Source of the DNA: an uncultured Flavobacteriales bacterium
GTDB lineage: Bacteria > Bacteroidota > Bacteroidia > Flavobacteriales_D > Sanyastnellaceae
Length of the DNA: 25,718 nt
NCBI GenBank assembly: GCA_938092195.1
Contig: CALKHD010000176.1
Coordinates: 1 to 25,718 of the forward strand
Reading direction: 5' to 3'
In this document: positions 15,403 to 24,176 of the stretch, one piece after another
How the letters are laid out: each line of letters starts with the position of its first letter
Numbering within the stretch: position 1 is the first letter of the stretch
The notes under the pieces: model-generated
The model's input: the letters and a program-made list of their open reading frames with translations, nothing else
What the model was told of the DNA's origin: nothing
Databases searched by the model: none
Position numbers and translations under genes: made by a program

Positions 15403-15882
15403 TCAGGGAGCTGTTTTGTCAAACATGGCAAAGCGAAGCTCTGCCATCCCCGGGAGCGGGTCCATGCGCATGGCATGCACCACCTCGAGGGAGTACTCTC
15501 CGGCCAGGGGAAAGGCCACCCCGCGTTTGTACCCGATTCGGTGATCAATCCATCGGCTGCCATCGCCATACCACTCGCCACTCGGCGATGCGAGGGGGCA
15601 CTCCAAGGTGTCGGTTAGGGTCTTCCCATTGGGGTAATTCAGCCGCACGAAGAGGTACAAATTGGAAAATGGATACCGGTCGTCATGCCGCAATCCAAAC
15701 TGCAAATCATGCCGGTGTTCGGGGTGGTCAACCGTGAAGTTCATTTTGACCGTGTCCGACGCCAACCAAGCTTCTGGGTCCAATTCAACCGCATCAAGGG
15801 CCACTGGGCCTTGACCGCATCCCATGGCCATGATGACAGCCATCAAAAACAGCATCAACCTCCACGTTTGGCGCGCCATCAT
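15403..15882 (-). CDS. gldH: Gliding motility lipoprotein GldH
   Basis: The 159-residue lipoprotein has a lipobox ending MAMGC (Cys22). GldH-family features are the central RYPFSNLYLFVRLNYPNGKTLTDTLECPLASPSGEWYG region (written here only as a position, about 68-107) and the terminal VVHAMRMDPLPGM segment. GldH is required for gliding and associated T9SS function in Flavobacterium. Its first ATG overlaps the PSP1 stop (ATGA), giving translational coupling; a second ATG follows directly (15879). The PSP1-gldH order is widely conserved in Bacteroidetes. Two T9SS-tailed proteins elsewhere in the window are consistent with a working secretion system. No motility test can be inferred; many non-gliders keep this gene. 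Confidence 0.9.
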   Translation of the reverse strand: MMARQTWRLMLFLMAVIMAMGCGQGPVALDAVELDPEAWLASDTVKMNFTVDHPEHRHDLQFGLRHDDRYPFSNLYLFVRLNYPNGKTLTDTLECPLASPSGEWYGDGSRWIDHRIGYKRGVAFPLAGEYSLEVVHAMRMDPLPGMAELRFAMFDKTAP

Positions 15883-17138
15883 CCTGCTTTCGGGCCGTCC
15901 CCTTTGCTGGGTTTACGCCGCTTGTTTCTTCGTTTGCCCGAGTTGCCTGAAGGGCCTTGACCCCCTTGGTTTCCACCTTGAGGACCATTGCTGTTTCCGC
16001 CTTTTTTCCGGCCACTTCTGTTTTTGCGTCGACGCTGTCCCGAAGGTTGGTCAAAGCGCTTGAGGTCGTCCTGACCCACCACATCGCCAAACAATGCATC
16101 TTCTGGCGCGGCCACTTCTTGAACGGCAAAACCTTTCAAGTCATCGGGCTTCTCTCCCCGATCATTCATGGCCATGATTTCTCGGATGTCCTCCAATTCA
16201 ATGGGAACGGGGGAAGCTCCAGGATCATCGAAGTATTGAAACCACATCTTGCCTCCGAAAATGTCGGTCTTGAAGTGGCCGGCCTTTCCTTTCCGGGTGT
16301 GCAGCTTCGTGCTGGGGGGCGGAAACTTCGCCACCGCCTCTTTGTACTGGTCCAGCTCGAAATTCAGACAGCACTTGAGCTTTCCGCATTGTCCCGCCAG
16401 TTTTTGCGGGTTCAAGGAGAGTTGCTGATACCGCGCCGCGCCCGTCGAAACACTCCGGAAATCGGTCAGCCAAGTTGAACAGCACAACTCCCTTCCACAG
16501 ACCCCGATGCCGCCCAGCCTGGCCGACTCTTGCCGGGCACCAATCTGACGCATCTCAATTCGAACCTTGAACGCTGCCGCCAAAGCTTTGACCAATTCTC
16601 GGAAATCAACCCGCTGTTCCGCGGTGTAGTAAAACGTGCACTTGGTCCCGTCGCCTTGAAACTCAACGTCGCCGAGCTTCAACTCGACTTGGTGTTCAGC
16701 CACAATTTGACGCGCTTGTTTGAGGGTGTCTTCCTCTCGGCTGCGCGCGGATTGCCACGTGGAGATATCCTCCATGGTGGCTTTGCGAACCACCCGCTTG
16801 ATCTCGTGGGTGTCGCGCACATTTTTGGCCTTCATTTGGGCCCTCACTAGCTCTCCTGTCAGGGACACAATGCCCATGTCTTCTCCTGGCGACACATCCA
16901 ACACGGCCACGTCCCCGGTCTGAACACGGCGGCCCTGTCCAATTCGGAAATAGCCCTTGCGGTTTCGCTTGAAACGAACCTCGACAATGTCAAATGCCCG
17001 CTGCCCCTCAGGAATGGGCACCCCCTCTAACCAATCGAACACAGTCATCACATCGCAACCACAGTTGCCGCAATTCCCATTGGACTTGCAGCCCATGGGC
17101 TTGCCGTCCTCGCCTTTTTTGCATGATCCACAACCCAT
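15879..17138 (-). CDS. ricT: PSP1-domain protein (RicT/YaaT-like)
   Basis: The 419-residue cytoplasmic protein has a cysteine-rich N-terminus (Cys 3, 6, 17, 23, 26, 28). A PSP1 domain follows (about 95-260), with the cysteine segments GIGVCGRELCCSTWL and GQCGKLKCC, ending in SVSTGAARYQQLSLNPQK-type sequence. The tail (about 370-419) is low-complexity, rich in Arg, Lys, Gly and Asn, and probably binds RNA or is disordered. In Bacillus, RicT with its partners carries iron-sulfur clusters and promotes RNA maturation; the Bacteroidetes role is unsettled. It sits between holB (77 bases upstream) and gldH (4-base overlap). The symbol is by homology only. Confidence 0.9.
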   Translation of the reverse strand: MGCGSCKKGEDGKPMGCKSNGNCGNCGCDVMTVFDWLEGVPIPEGQRAFDIVEVRFKRNRKGYFRIGQGRRVQTGDVAVLDVSPGEDMGIVSLTGELVRAQMKAKNVRDTHEIKRVVRKATMEDISTWQSARSREEDTLKQARQIVAEHQVELKLGDVEFQGDGTKCTFYYTAEQRVDFRELVKALAAAFKVRIEMRQIGARQESARLGGIGVCGRELCCSTWLTDFRSVSTGAARYQQLSLNPQKLAGQCGKLKCCLNFELDQYKEAVAKFPPPSTKLHTRKGKAGHFKTDIFGGKMWFQYFDDPGASPVPIELEDIREIMAMNDRGEKPDDLKGFAVQEVAAPEDALFGDVVGQDDLKRFDQPSGQRRRKNRSGRKKGGNSNGPQGGNQGGQGPSGNSGKRRNKRRKPSKGDGPKAG

Positions 17139-17215
17139 GTCTCCCTGGTCCTCGGTTCAAGATGCCGGATTGGTCCGACCCTCCACCCGAAGATAAGCCG
17201 ATGGCATGGAGCCCC

Positions 17216-18340
17216 CTACTTCGGACGATGAAGAAGTTCCATCATTTTCATGCTCAAATCCAGAAAGACGGTTCTGCCGTAAACGTTTCCCGACACTTCG
17301 CGGGCCGCACTTTCCAAGGTGGACTGCATGTCCATCACATTTCCATGGTGAATGAATGCCGCGAACTTTTGAGCAAATCCGCGCTCTGCAGCGCGAAGTC
17401 TTACGGCACCTTGCGCACCATAATTGCCTACAATGCACTGGCGAACCATGTGCAAGGCATAGGCCAAAAACTGCTTTTGGGCTTCCCTGCCCAAGTCGTG
17501 GAATTGATCGGCCAACCCTGCGGCTTTCCTTCCGTCACGGGCGTAACAGGTCCGCATCCAATCCACATACATGGCAAACTCTGCCGCCGCATCGGTCTTC
17601 ACCAAACGCCTGGCCACCGCCAAGTCTCCATCGGCCAACGCCACCGCATCCGAAATCGCTTCGCTTGAGCCGCCTTCACCTTCAAGGCGTTGGCGAATCG
17701 CTTCGGGCGAAATCGGTCCAATTGGAATGATCTGTGTCCTGGACAAGATGGTGGCCAACAGACCTTCAGTGCTGTCCGCAAGAAGGATGAACAAGGTGCG
17801 TTTTGGCGGCTCTTCGAGAAGCTTCAACAGTTTGTTGGCCGTGTCCGTCCTCATGGTTTGCGCGCCCCAAATGACTTGAACTTTCCAACCTCCAGCATGT
17901 GAGGTCAGCGACAAGCGACGGAGAATGTCGGCCGCCTCATGGACAGAAATGAACGGTTGCTTGTTGCCCAATGACATCCGCTCCCTCAATTCTACCATGT
18001 CAAAATGGGCGCCCAGGTCCAAAATGGCTTGGCGCCATGTGTCGAGCTGATCCACGCTCAACGACTTGTCCTTTCCTGGGGGTTTGGCCACGGGAAACGT
18101 GAAATGCAAATCGGGGTGCTGCAGTTGATCGTGCTGCAAACAAGAAGGGCAACTGCCGCATGGCTTTGGGCCTGTGCCTTTGCAATGCAACTGACGCGCC
18201 AAGCCGAGAGCCAGAGCCAAGCCGCCACGGCCTGGCGCTCCCGTCAACAGCACAGCATGCGCCAACGCTTCGTCGTCTGCGCGCTGGGCCAGTTGTGAGG
18301 CCAGTGTTTCTTGTCCAATCGGCTCGCGGGTCACGTCCAT
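17216..18340 (-). CDS. holB: DNA polymerase III subunit delta-prime
   Basis: This clamp-loader AAA+ subunit has 374 aa. The N-terminal P-loop is degenerate (TGAPGRGG, without the lysine), as expected for delta-prime, which does not hydrolyse ATP. A zinc module follows (CGSCPSC with an earlier Cys). Then come the conserved KLLKLLEEPP segment and the arginine-finger region LSRTQ. The start at 18340 was chosen because it lies 4 bases after TATCTTCG; the in-frame ATG at 18454 would add 38 residues lying inside the TonB receptor gene. It leads the holB-ricT-gldH unit. Its upstream neighbour on the same strand, the TonB receptor, ends 19 bases before the start. Confidence 0.94.
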   Translation of the reverse strand: MDVTREPIGQETLASQLAQRADDEALAHAVLLTGAPGRGGLALALGLARQLHCKGTGPKPCGSCPSCLQHDQLQHPDLHFTFPVAKPPGKDKSLSVDQLDTWRQAILDLGAHFDMVELRERMSLGNKQPFISVHEAADILRRLSLTSHAGGWKVQVIWGAQTMRTDTANKLLKLLEEPPKRTLFILLADSTEGLLATILSRTQIIPIGPISPEAIRQRLEGEGGSSEAISDAVALADGDLAVARRLVKTDAAAEFAMYVDWMRTCYARDGRKAAGLADQFHDLGREAQKQFLAYALHMVRQCIVGNYGAQGAVRLRAAERGFAQKFAAFIHHGNVMDMQSTLESAAREVSGNVYGRTVFLDLSMKMMELLHRPK

Positions 18341-18344
18341 GTCT

Positions 18345-18352
18345 CGAAGATA
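18345..18352 (-). promoter_or_regulatory. -7 promoter box of holB
   Basis: On the minus strand TATCTTCG is followed by AGAC and the holB ATG, the same octamer and spacing as at kbl. It sits in the 19-base gap after the TonB receptor gene, so holB can be transcribed independently, with a leaderless mRNA predicted. Confidence 0.55.
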
Positions 18353-18359
18353 AAGGCCT

Positions 18360-20762
18360 TCATTCGTTGGGCTTCCAACGCAAGCCAATGCGCAAATCTC
18401 GGCCGGCTGCGCTGATGCCAGACGCAAAGACTTTGTAGTGGCGGTCCAGCGCATTGTGGACGCCCAAACTCAAGGCGGTTCTGGATGTCAACCTCGCCTC
18501 AACATCCAAGCCCATGGTCCACCACGACGGGGTGCCTTCAGATGTGGCTTCCGCCAAATTGTCTGTGGAGCCTGGGCCGTAGTCTTCCAGCTGCTTGGCC
18601 GCGCTCCAGTGCCCGTGCAAATTCAAAGTGACCCAATCCCAACTGCGCGAAACCATGCATGCCCCAAAGGCCGGAGGAATGTGGGACAGCGGCGCGTTGT
18701 CCGCATCTCTTCCACGGGTTAGGTTGACCGTGAGCCGGCCGCGCCATCCCGGGTTCAGTTTGAATCGGACTTGGCCTTGAACCCCTCGGATTCGAGCCCG
18801 TCCTGTGTTGGCATTGACTTGAACGGAATTGGTATCGCCCTCCACAACAATGGTGTCTGTCCAAGTCCCATCTTCCAGCTGCAATGCTGAATTCACAGGT
18901 TGAATCGCATCCAACAGCGCGGTTTCAAATCCGGTGGCCTGCATGCTGACACGTCCACTTTTGGACCGCCAAACCGCCCCCATTTCTGCGTTGTAAAGCC
19001 GCTCTGGCCTCAAGCTGTCCGAGGGAACCACGGCAAACCCATCCTTGGCGCGAACCTTGCCAACATCGTCGACGTTCGGATTTCGAAATGCACTGGCCAG
19101 GGTGGCGTGGGCATTGAATTGACCATTGGCCTGCCACTGCGCGGTTGCGCTTCCCGTCAGGGCTCCCCGGTTGTACCCCACCGAAGAAAACGGGAGCGCC
19201 AAGCCCGGCTGATCTTCGAATTGTGCGGCCAACCATCCACGTGTGTATCTGGCCGCTGTCTGCATGCTCCAGCGGCCCCAGCGGCGAGAAATCCCGCCAT
19301 ATCCGGCCGCAGACCCCATGGTGGCTCCTCCATTCGGATACCGCGTCAAAGCCGATTCTGGCAACAGAAACCCATCTGCCCGGCGTTCGTTCCAGGCCTC
19401 TGAATTGACCTTGTTGTGGTTCCAACTGCCTCCGTAGGCCAATTTCCATGGCCCCAAGCGTTGGTCGATGTCCAGCTGAATGCTGCCCACCCCGACTTGC
19501 TCGTCTTGAACTTCTCGGCTCGAATCGCCGAATCGCGCCTTCAACCGGGTTTCTGAGACCTGCTGCCAAGCGCCCAAGAGCGTCACGTTGCCCAAGCCTT
19601 GAACCTGGGATCGAAACTTGAGCGCTGCCAAGGAGCGCTGCTGCGGGCCATAATCCCACTGGGCCCATTTTGGACCCCCGTCTGAAGAGAGGTCATTCAA
19701 ACGATCAAAGCGAGGGACATTGGAGCTTGTGCTGTGCTGAAGGTTCAGCTCTACATGGCTTTTGGGTGTGCCGTAACGCAGCTTTTGCACCACATCCGTT
19801 TGGTGGTAAGCGGTGCCCGGCTGGAGGTTCTCATCCTCGTTTTCCTCGGCTGTGTCCTCTACGTTCAAGCCTTGAACATTCGAACGAACAAGCGAGGCCA
19901 CCTTCCCCCATTCTTCATAGCCATGTGGCCTCCATCGGCCCATTCTCAAATCACCAAACCGCCGGTGGCTCACGCTGGTAAAGCTGGCCAAATTGTTCCG
20001 GGTGGTCTCCACATCGGCGTGAAATGAAGATCCTTTGTTCACCGAACTCGCCACCATCTGGGCCCTTGCCTTCGTCCCGTTCTCCCAGCTGGGATTCCGC
20101 GTGCGGTAGTGAATGACGCCCCCCAATGCATCGCTTCCGAACTGAACTGAACCCGCCCCATGGCGCACTTCAGTACTGCCCACAGCGAATGGGTCCACGG
20201 TCATGGCATTTTGCAAATGGCCACTTCGGTAAATCGCATTGTTCAAACGCACCCCGTCCACAACGAGCAAAATCCGATTGGCCTCGAATCCCCTCAAGAT
20301 GGGAGACCCCCCACCTTGTTGGCTTTGTTGGATCATCACTTGACCCGTCCTCCATAGCAAGGTTGCCGCATTGGCAGGCACCCTCCTGGCGATGGATGTC
20401 GCTGAGATTCGACTGACCTCGACCGCGCCAAGTGTTTCGCGGGCCGGTTGGCTGGCAGCCACCACCACCTCCGATAAATTGACCGATTCGGCAGAGAGTT
20501 CAACCTCCACGTCCAAGGTTGATCCTGGCATGGCGAGCGACCGTGTGCCAAAACCCATGCTTCGAATTTCCAAGGTATCCCCTTGACGAAGGAGGCTGTC
20601 GAGCTGCAACCGGCCATCCAAATCGGTCATCCGCGCCGTGCCCGATTCATTTCGAATCACCGCTGCGGGAACCGGATTTCCTTCTTCATCCCGAACCTCA
20701 ATGACTTGAGCCCACGACAGGATGGGGCACATCAAGAGAGCGAAGGCCATGGCACAGCGCAT
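18360..20762 (-). CDS. TonB-dependent outer membrane receptor with carboxypeptidase-regulatory-like domain
   Basis: The product (800 aa) has a signal peptide (MRCAMAFALL to SWA/Q), a CarboxypepD_reg-like Ig-type domain (about 20-95, with NPVPAAVIRNESG and TDLDGRL), a plug domain (about 105-225, with GGGSPILRGFEANRILLVVDGVRLNN and FGSDALGGVIHY) and a long beta-barrel. It moves a ligand across the outer membrane using TonB energy. The plug resembles siderophore, haem or cobalamin receptors rather than SusC, and no SusD partner is adjacent, but the ligand is not readable. The start at 20762 gives a clean signal peptide; the longer start (20888) lies within recO. It begins 16 bases after recO, so it is probably co-transcribed with it. 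Confidence 0.92.
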   Translation of the reverse strand: MRCAMAFALLMCPILSWAQVIEVRDEEGNPVPAAVIRNESGTARMTDLDGRLQLDSLLRQGDTLEIRSMGFGTRSLAMPGSTLDVEVELSAESVNLSEVVVAASQPARETLGAVEVSRISATSIARRVPANAATLLWRTGQVMIQQSQQGGGSPILRGFEANRILLVVDGVRLNNAIYRSGHLQNAMTVDPFAVGSTEVRHGAGSVQFGSDALGGVIHYRTRNPSWENGTKARAQMVASSVNKGSSFHADVETTRNNLASFTSVSHRRFGDLRMGRWRPHGYEEWGKVASLVRSNVQGLNVEDTAEENEDENLQPGTAYHQTDVVQKLRYGTPKSHVELNLQHSTSSNVPRFDRLNDLSSDGGPKWAQWDYGPQQRSLAALKFRSQVQGLGNVTLLGAWQQVSETRLKARFGDSSREVQDEQVGVGSIQLDIDQRLGPWKLAYGGSWNHNKVNSEAWNERRADGFLLPESALTRYPNGGATMGSAAGYGGISRRWGRWSMQTAARYTRGWLAAQFEDQPGLALPFSSVGYNRGALTGSATAQWQANGQFNAHATLASAFRNPNVDDVGKVRAKDGFAVVPSDSLRPERLYNAEMGAVWRSKSGRVSMQATGFETALLDAIQPVNSALQLEDGTWTDTIVVEGDTNSVQVNANTGRARIRGVQGQVRFKLNPGWRGRLTVNLTRGRDADNAPLSHIPPAFGACMVSRSWDWVTLNLHGHWSAAKQLEDYGPGSTDNLAEATSEGTPSWWTMGLDVEARLTSRTALSLGVHNALDRHYKVFASGISAAGRDLRIGLRWKPNE

Positions 20763-20778
20763 TCCAAAGCCCCAGCCC

Positions 20779-21519
20779 TTACTCGGCAAGGACGGTGCGA
20801 AGCACGTCCCATGACCGAAGCGGTTTTGGGTTCGATAAATGGAGTTGCAGGTAGTGCACATGTTGCAGCACGAGCTGGTTTCGAGCATCAGAGGGGAGCG
20901 GTTGACTCCTCACCTTATCAATTTCCGTGCCTTGAATGCGAAGAAACGCGGTGGCTTCGGAAGGCGAAAGGAAATCCTCACCGAGTGGAGGACCAGATTC
21001 CCAATCCGCCTTGGCCAAATTGAATCGCCCCGCCCATGCCGGAGGCTCCACGGGCGCATCAGGCCGCAGCCCTTGAACGCGCACGGCCTGAACCAAAAAT
21101 GCCAGGTGGATTCGCGCAAATGCGCTGTCCCGCTCCAAACACTCCGCAGTCTCCCACAGGGCATCGAACACCTCTGGGTGGGGGGCTTCGGCTTCCATGG
21201 TCCTCAGAATGACCTCGGCCAAAAACATGGCCACTGCGCTTCTGGGGACCTCCAGCAGGGTTCGTTCTTGCGGCAATGGACGCTCCGCCCGATCAAACCG
21301 AAAGAGCCCGTTCTTCATTTCGCGGAAGCCCACCAAGTCCAGCATGGCCAACGGTGCATGAAGGTTGCGCCCCCGCCTTGCTCCTTTGGTGCCTTCCCTC
21401 ACCAAACACCCCACGATGCCATGTTCTCGAGTGAACACACGAAGGATGGCCACGCCGTCTTTGTGGCGAACCGTAGCCAATGCAATGGCCGCTTCCTTCG
21501 GGTTCTCTTCAGGGCTCAA
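20779..21519 (-). CDS. recO: DNA repair protein RecO
   Basis: The product (246 aa) loads RecA with RecF/RecR and anneals SSB-coated DNA. The N-terminal OB fold shows AIALATVRHKDGVAILRVFTREHGIVG, followed by VREGTKGARRGR and APLAMLDLVGF; the rest is the helical domain, without the zinc cysteines of some RecO proteins. The start codon is TTG at 21519, overlapping the stop of the upstream AAA+ gene (TTGA). No ATG lies near the N-terminus, so the start rests on this overlap and on homology. The pairing with the MoxR-like gene is translational coupling, and a TonB receptor follows 16 bases downstream. Confidence 0.9.
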   Translation of the reverse strand: MSPEENPKEAAIALATVRHKDGVAILRVFTREHGIVGCLVREGTKGARRGRNLHAPLAMLDLVGFREMKNGLFRFDRAERPLPQERTLLEVPRSAVAMFLAEVILRTMEAEAPHPEVFDALWETAECLERDSAFARIHLAFLVQAVRVQGLRPDAPVEPPAWAGRFNLAKADWESGPPLGEDFLSPSEATAFLRIQGTEIDKVRSQPLPSDARNQLVLQHVHYLQLHLSNPKPLRSWDVLRTVLAE

Positions 21520-22994
21520 TCTTCGTCGTTGTCCGGTTCAAACAGGTTGCCGATCAAATCTCCGAAAGTCACATCTGCCCCCAACACAGATTGGCCAATT
21601 TCATTGTACGCCGCCAAGCCATGCAACACGAACTCCATGTATGCCAAGGCTTCATCTCCCTCAACACCAGGGCAATACTTGGTCACCACTTCACCCAAGC
21701 CATCGACTTGATGAAGGGCGGCCGCATATTCTGAATCTGGCTGGTCGCGCAACACCGACAGCTCGTTCTTGTTGAACCAAGCCACGATGGGCTGGTAGGG
21801 GTCCTCCACTTTGCCTCGCTTCACAGATTCAATGTCCGGAAACGCGGTGGGGAACTCCCTTCGAATGGCCTTGCTGACCAATGCCAAAGCCACGCCAGCA
21901 GCCCCTTCCTGCTCGCCTTCGTAGACCAATTCCACCTTGCCGTTCACGGCGGGAACCACGGCCAACAAGTCGGTCACCCGAACCGTGGTGTTGGGTGAGC
22001 CGTTGCGCAATGCCCTGAGTTCCCCAGCAGCGATCAAATGCTCGAGCGCGCTGATGGGCAATCGGGCGGATACTCCGCTCTTTTCGTCAATGAACTCGCT
22101 TTCTCGGGCTTCAAATGCAATGCGCTCCAAAACCCGGCGAACCACTGTGGGAACGGCCACGCGATCGGATTGGCCCGGCTGCCATTTCGCCTCTTGGTCG
22201 GTGATGGACATGGCGTCCTCCAGAGAGGCCGGATAGTGGGTCAAAATTTGGCTCTGTATCCGGTCCTTGAGCGGTGTAATGATGGCCCCCCGGTTGGTGT
22301 AGTCCTCAGGATTGGCCGTGAACACAAACTGGATGTCCAAGTCCAGACGCATCTGGAAACCGCGGATTTGAATGTCTCCTTCCTGCAAAATGTTGAACAG
22401 CGCCACCTGGATGCGGGGCTGCAAATCGGGCAGCTCATTGATGGCGAAAATGCACCGGTGACTTCTTGGGATGAGCCCAAAATGCAAGGCGCGTGGGTCG
22501 CTGTAGTCCAGCCCTTCGTTGGCGGCCTTGATGGGATCGATGTCTCCGATCAAATCGGCCACGCTCACGTCTGGCGTTGCCAGCTTCTCGACATACCTCT
22601 CGCTTCGGTGCATCCATCGCACAGGGGCTTGGTCGCCCTTCTCTTCCACCAATTTCGCCCCCTGAAAGGTGATGGGAGCCATGGGGTCTTCTGGCAATGG
22701 GGCGCCATCGAGAACCGGCACCCATTCATTGAGCAGCTCGGTCAGGCCCCTGGCCATGCGCGTTTTGGCTTGGCCCCGAAGGCCCAGCAAATTCATGCTG
22801 TGTCCGGCCAAAAGGGCCCGCTGCACATCGGGAATGACGGTGTCTTCGTACCCCACGATTCCCTCAAACAAGGGGGCGCCTGATTGAAGGCGCGACACCA
22901 AGTTGTTGCGGATTTCGGCGGAGATGGTTTGGGGGACATACCCCGAATCGCGCAAGGCGCCGAGGGTGAAAATGTCGGGTGAAGCTGTGTTCAT
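21516..22994 (-). CDS. MoxR/magnesium-chelatase-I-like AAA+ ATPase
   Basis: This AAA+ protein (492 aa) has Walker A GLRGQAKT (71-78), a Walker B-like strand CIFAINELPD (181-190) with Asn where Asp is usual (a feature I recall from this subfamily), and sensor FTANPEDYTNRG (225-236). ALFNILQEGDIQIRGF forms the pre-sensor insertion segment typical of Mg-chelatase/MoxR proteins. It starts 6 bases after the stop of the VWA protein, so the two form a MoxR-VWA pair that remodels or inserts metal into an unknown client. No chlorophyll genes are nearby, so Mg chelation is unlikely. Its stop overlaps the TTG start of recO. Confidence 0.9.
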   Translation of the reverse strand: MNTASPDIFTLGALRDSGYVPQTISAEIRNNLVSRLQSGAPLFEGIVGYEDTVIPDVQRALLAGHSMNLLGLRGQAKTRMARGLTELLNEWVPVLDGAPLPEDPMAPITFQGAKLVEEKGDQAPVRWMHRSERYVEKLATPDVSVADLIGDIDPIKAANEGLDYSDPRALHFGLIPRSHRCIFAINELPDLQPRIQVALFNILQEGDIQIRGFQMRLDLDIQFVFTANPEDYTNRGAIITPLKDRIQSQILTHYPASLEDAMSITDQEAKWQPGQSDRVAVPTVVRRVLERIAFEARESEFIDEKSGVSARLPISALEHLIAAGELRALRNGSPNTTVRVTDLLAVVPAVNGKVELVYEGEQEGAAGVALALVSKAIRREFPTAFPDIESVKRGKVEDPYQPIVAWFNKNELSVLRDQPDSEYAAALHQVDGLGEVVTKYCPGVEGDEALAYMEFVLHGLAAYNEIGQSVLGADVTFGDLIGNLFEPDNDED

Positions 22995-23000
22995 GGTCTA

Positions 23001-24122
23001 TCAGCGGGCGCGCCCGCGGCGGTTGCGTTCGAAGTCGGCGAAAATGGTGTCTCCAAGCCCCTGAAGGCCCGTAAAAAATGCCCGGCCATTGTTGGCTTCT
23101 GTGAAGTCCGAAACAAAACGCTGCAGAGCCGGATCAGTGGCAATCATAAAGGTGGTGATGGGGATGCCCAGCTTGCGACATTGGCGAGCGAGGTTGTGGC
23201 ATTTGCCCGTGATGTAAGGGTCCAAGCCAAAGCTGTTTTTGTAATAGCCATCGGCTTCCTTCAAACAACTCGGTTTGCCGTCGGTCACCATAAAAATCTG
23301 ACGGTTCGGGGTCTTTCGCCGCCGAAGGATGTCCATGGCCCGTTCCAGCCCTGCGACCGTGTTTGTATGGAATGGCCCCACCTGCAGATAGGGCAAATCC
23401 GCAATGGAAATCTCCCATGCGTCGTCGCCAAAAACCACAATGTCGAGGGTGTCTTTGGGGTATTTGACCATGACCAATTCCGCCAGGGCCATTGCGACCT
23501 TTTTGGCGGGGGTGATGCGGTCCTCCCCGTACAGGATCATGCTGTGGCTGATGTCGATCATCAGCACCGTCGCTGTGGTGCTTCTGAACTCTCGGTCTTC
23601 AACCACCAAATCATCTTCGGTCATTCGAAAACCACCGCGGCCACTCTGTGCCCCAGGACCGTGATGGATTTGAGCGTTGCGAAGCGAAGCGCTGAAATCC
23701 ACTTGGTCCAACTTGTCTCCAAACCGATACGGTCTTTTGTCCTCATTGGGCTCGTCTCCTTGCCCCCTGTCCTTGGTTTTGTGCCGGCCTTGGCTGCCCT
23801 TTTTGAGGTTGCCAAAAATCTGGTCCAACGCCCTTTTTCGCATGTGCTGCTCTCCCCTTGAGCCCAGTTCTAAACCTGAATTTCCCGGCCCTGTGGCTTC
23901 TCTCAAATACCCTTTGGCCTTCAAGTCTTCGTAGAAATCGTCCAAGGTGTAGTCGGGCTCCGTGAGTCCGTGTTGCCGATCCAAGGTCCGCATCCAGTCC
24001 ATGGCCTCGTCCACATCACCGCTGGTGTGCGTCACGACCTCTGTGAACAGCTCCAACAGGCGCTCAAAAGGGGTTCGCTTGTCCCTTTCGGGACGCCATT
24101 CGTGAAATTGATGACCGAGCAT
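23001..24122 (-). CDS. VWA-domain protein, partner of the MoxR-like ATPase
   Basis: This 373-residue cytoplasmic protein has no signal peptide. A helical N-terminus (1-75) is followed by a polar linker (about 80-165). The VWA domain (about 183-373) has a complete MIDAS: DISHS (Asp190, Ser192, Ser194), Thr255 in HTNTV, and TDG (280-282). This suggests Mg-dependent ligand binding. It is the first gene of the VWA-MoxR-recO-TonB receptor run, 6 bases before the ATPase. A CATCTTTG box (24146-24153, minus strand) may serve as the -7 element with a leader of about 20 bases. Client proteins are unknown. Confidence 0.88.
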   Translation of the reverse strand: MLGHQFHEWRPERDKRTPFERLLELFTEVVTHTSGDVDEAMDWMRTLDRQHGLTEPDYTLDDFYEDLKAKGYLREATGPGNSGLELGSRGEQHMRKRALDQIFGNLKKGSQGRHKTKDRGQGDEPNEDKRPYRFGDKLDQVDFSASLRNAQIHHGPGAQSGRGGFRMTEDDLVVEDREFRSTTATVLMIDISHSMILYGEDRITPAKKVAMALAELVMVKYPKDTLDIVVFGDDAWEISIADLPYLQVGPFHTNTVAGLERAMDILRRRKTPNRQIFMVTDGKPSCLKEADGYYKNSFGLDPYITGKCHNLARQCRKLGIPITTFMIATDPALQRFVSDFTEANNGRAFFTGLQGLGDTIFADFERNRRGRAR

Positions 24123-24176
24123 AGTGGTGGAGGCGTTGCGCCATTCAAAGATGGAACCAATGGGCGTCCCGCCGGT

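Noticed and set aside
17052..17138. Cysteine-rich N-terminus of the PSP1 protein as a novel metal domain
   Set aside because: Bacteroidetes PSP1 proteins commonly begin with a similar cysteine pattern, so it is a family feature.
17216..18340. Missing lysine in the P-loop of HolB as a sign of inactivation
   Set aside because: Delta-prime subunits normally have a non-functional ATP site; the other family segments are intact.
20839..21711. 290-codon plus-strand open frame across recO and the AAA+ gene
   Set aside because: It is antisense to two well-supported genes, crosses their boundary, and its translation shows no recognisable domain; long shadows are common in this GC-rich sequence.
22425..22455. 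Asn for Asp in the Walker B strand of the MoxR-like protein as a dead ATPase
   Set aside because: The FAINELPD form is typical of this subfamily as I know it, and the catalytic glutamate, Walker A and sensor are intact.
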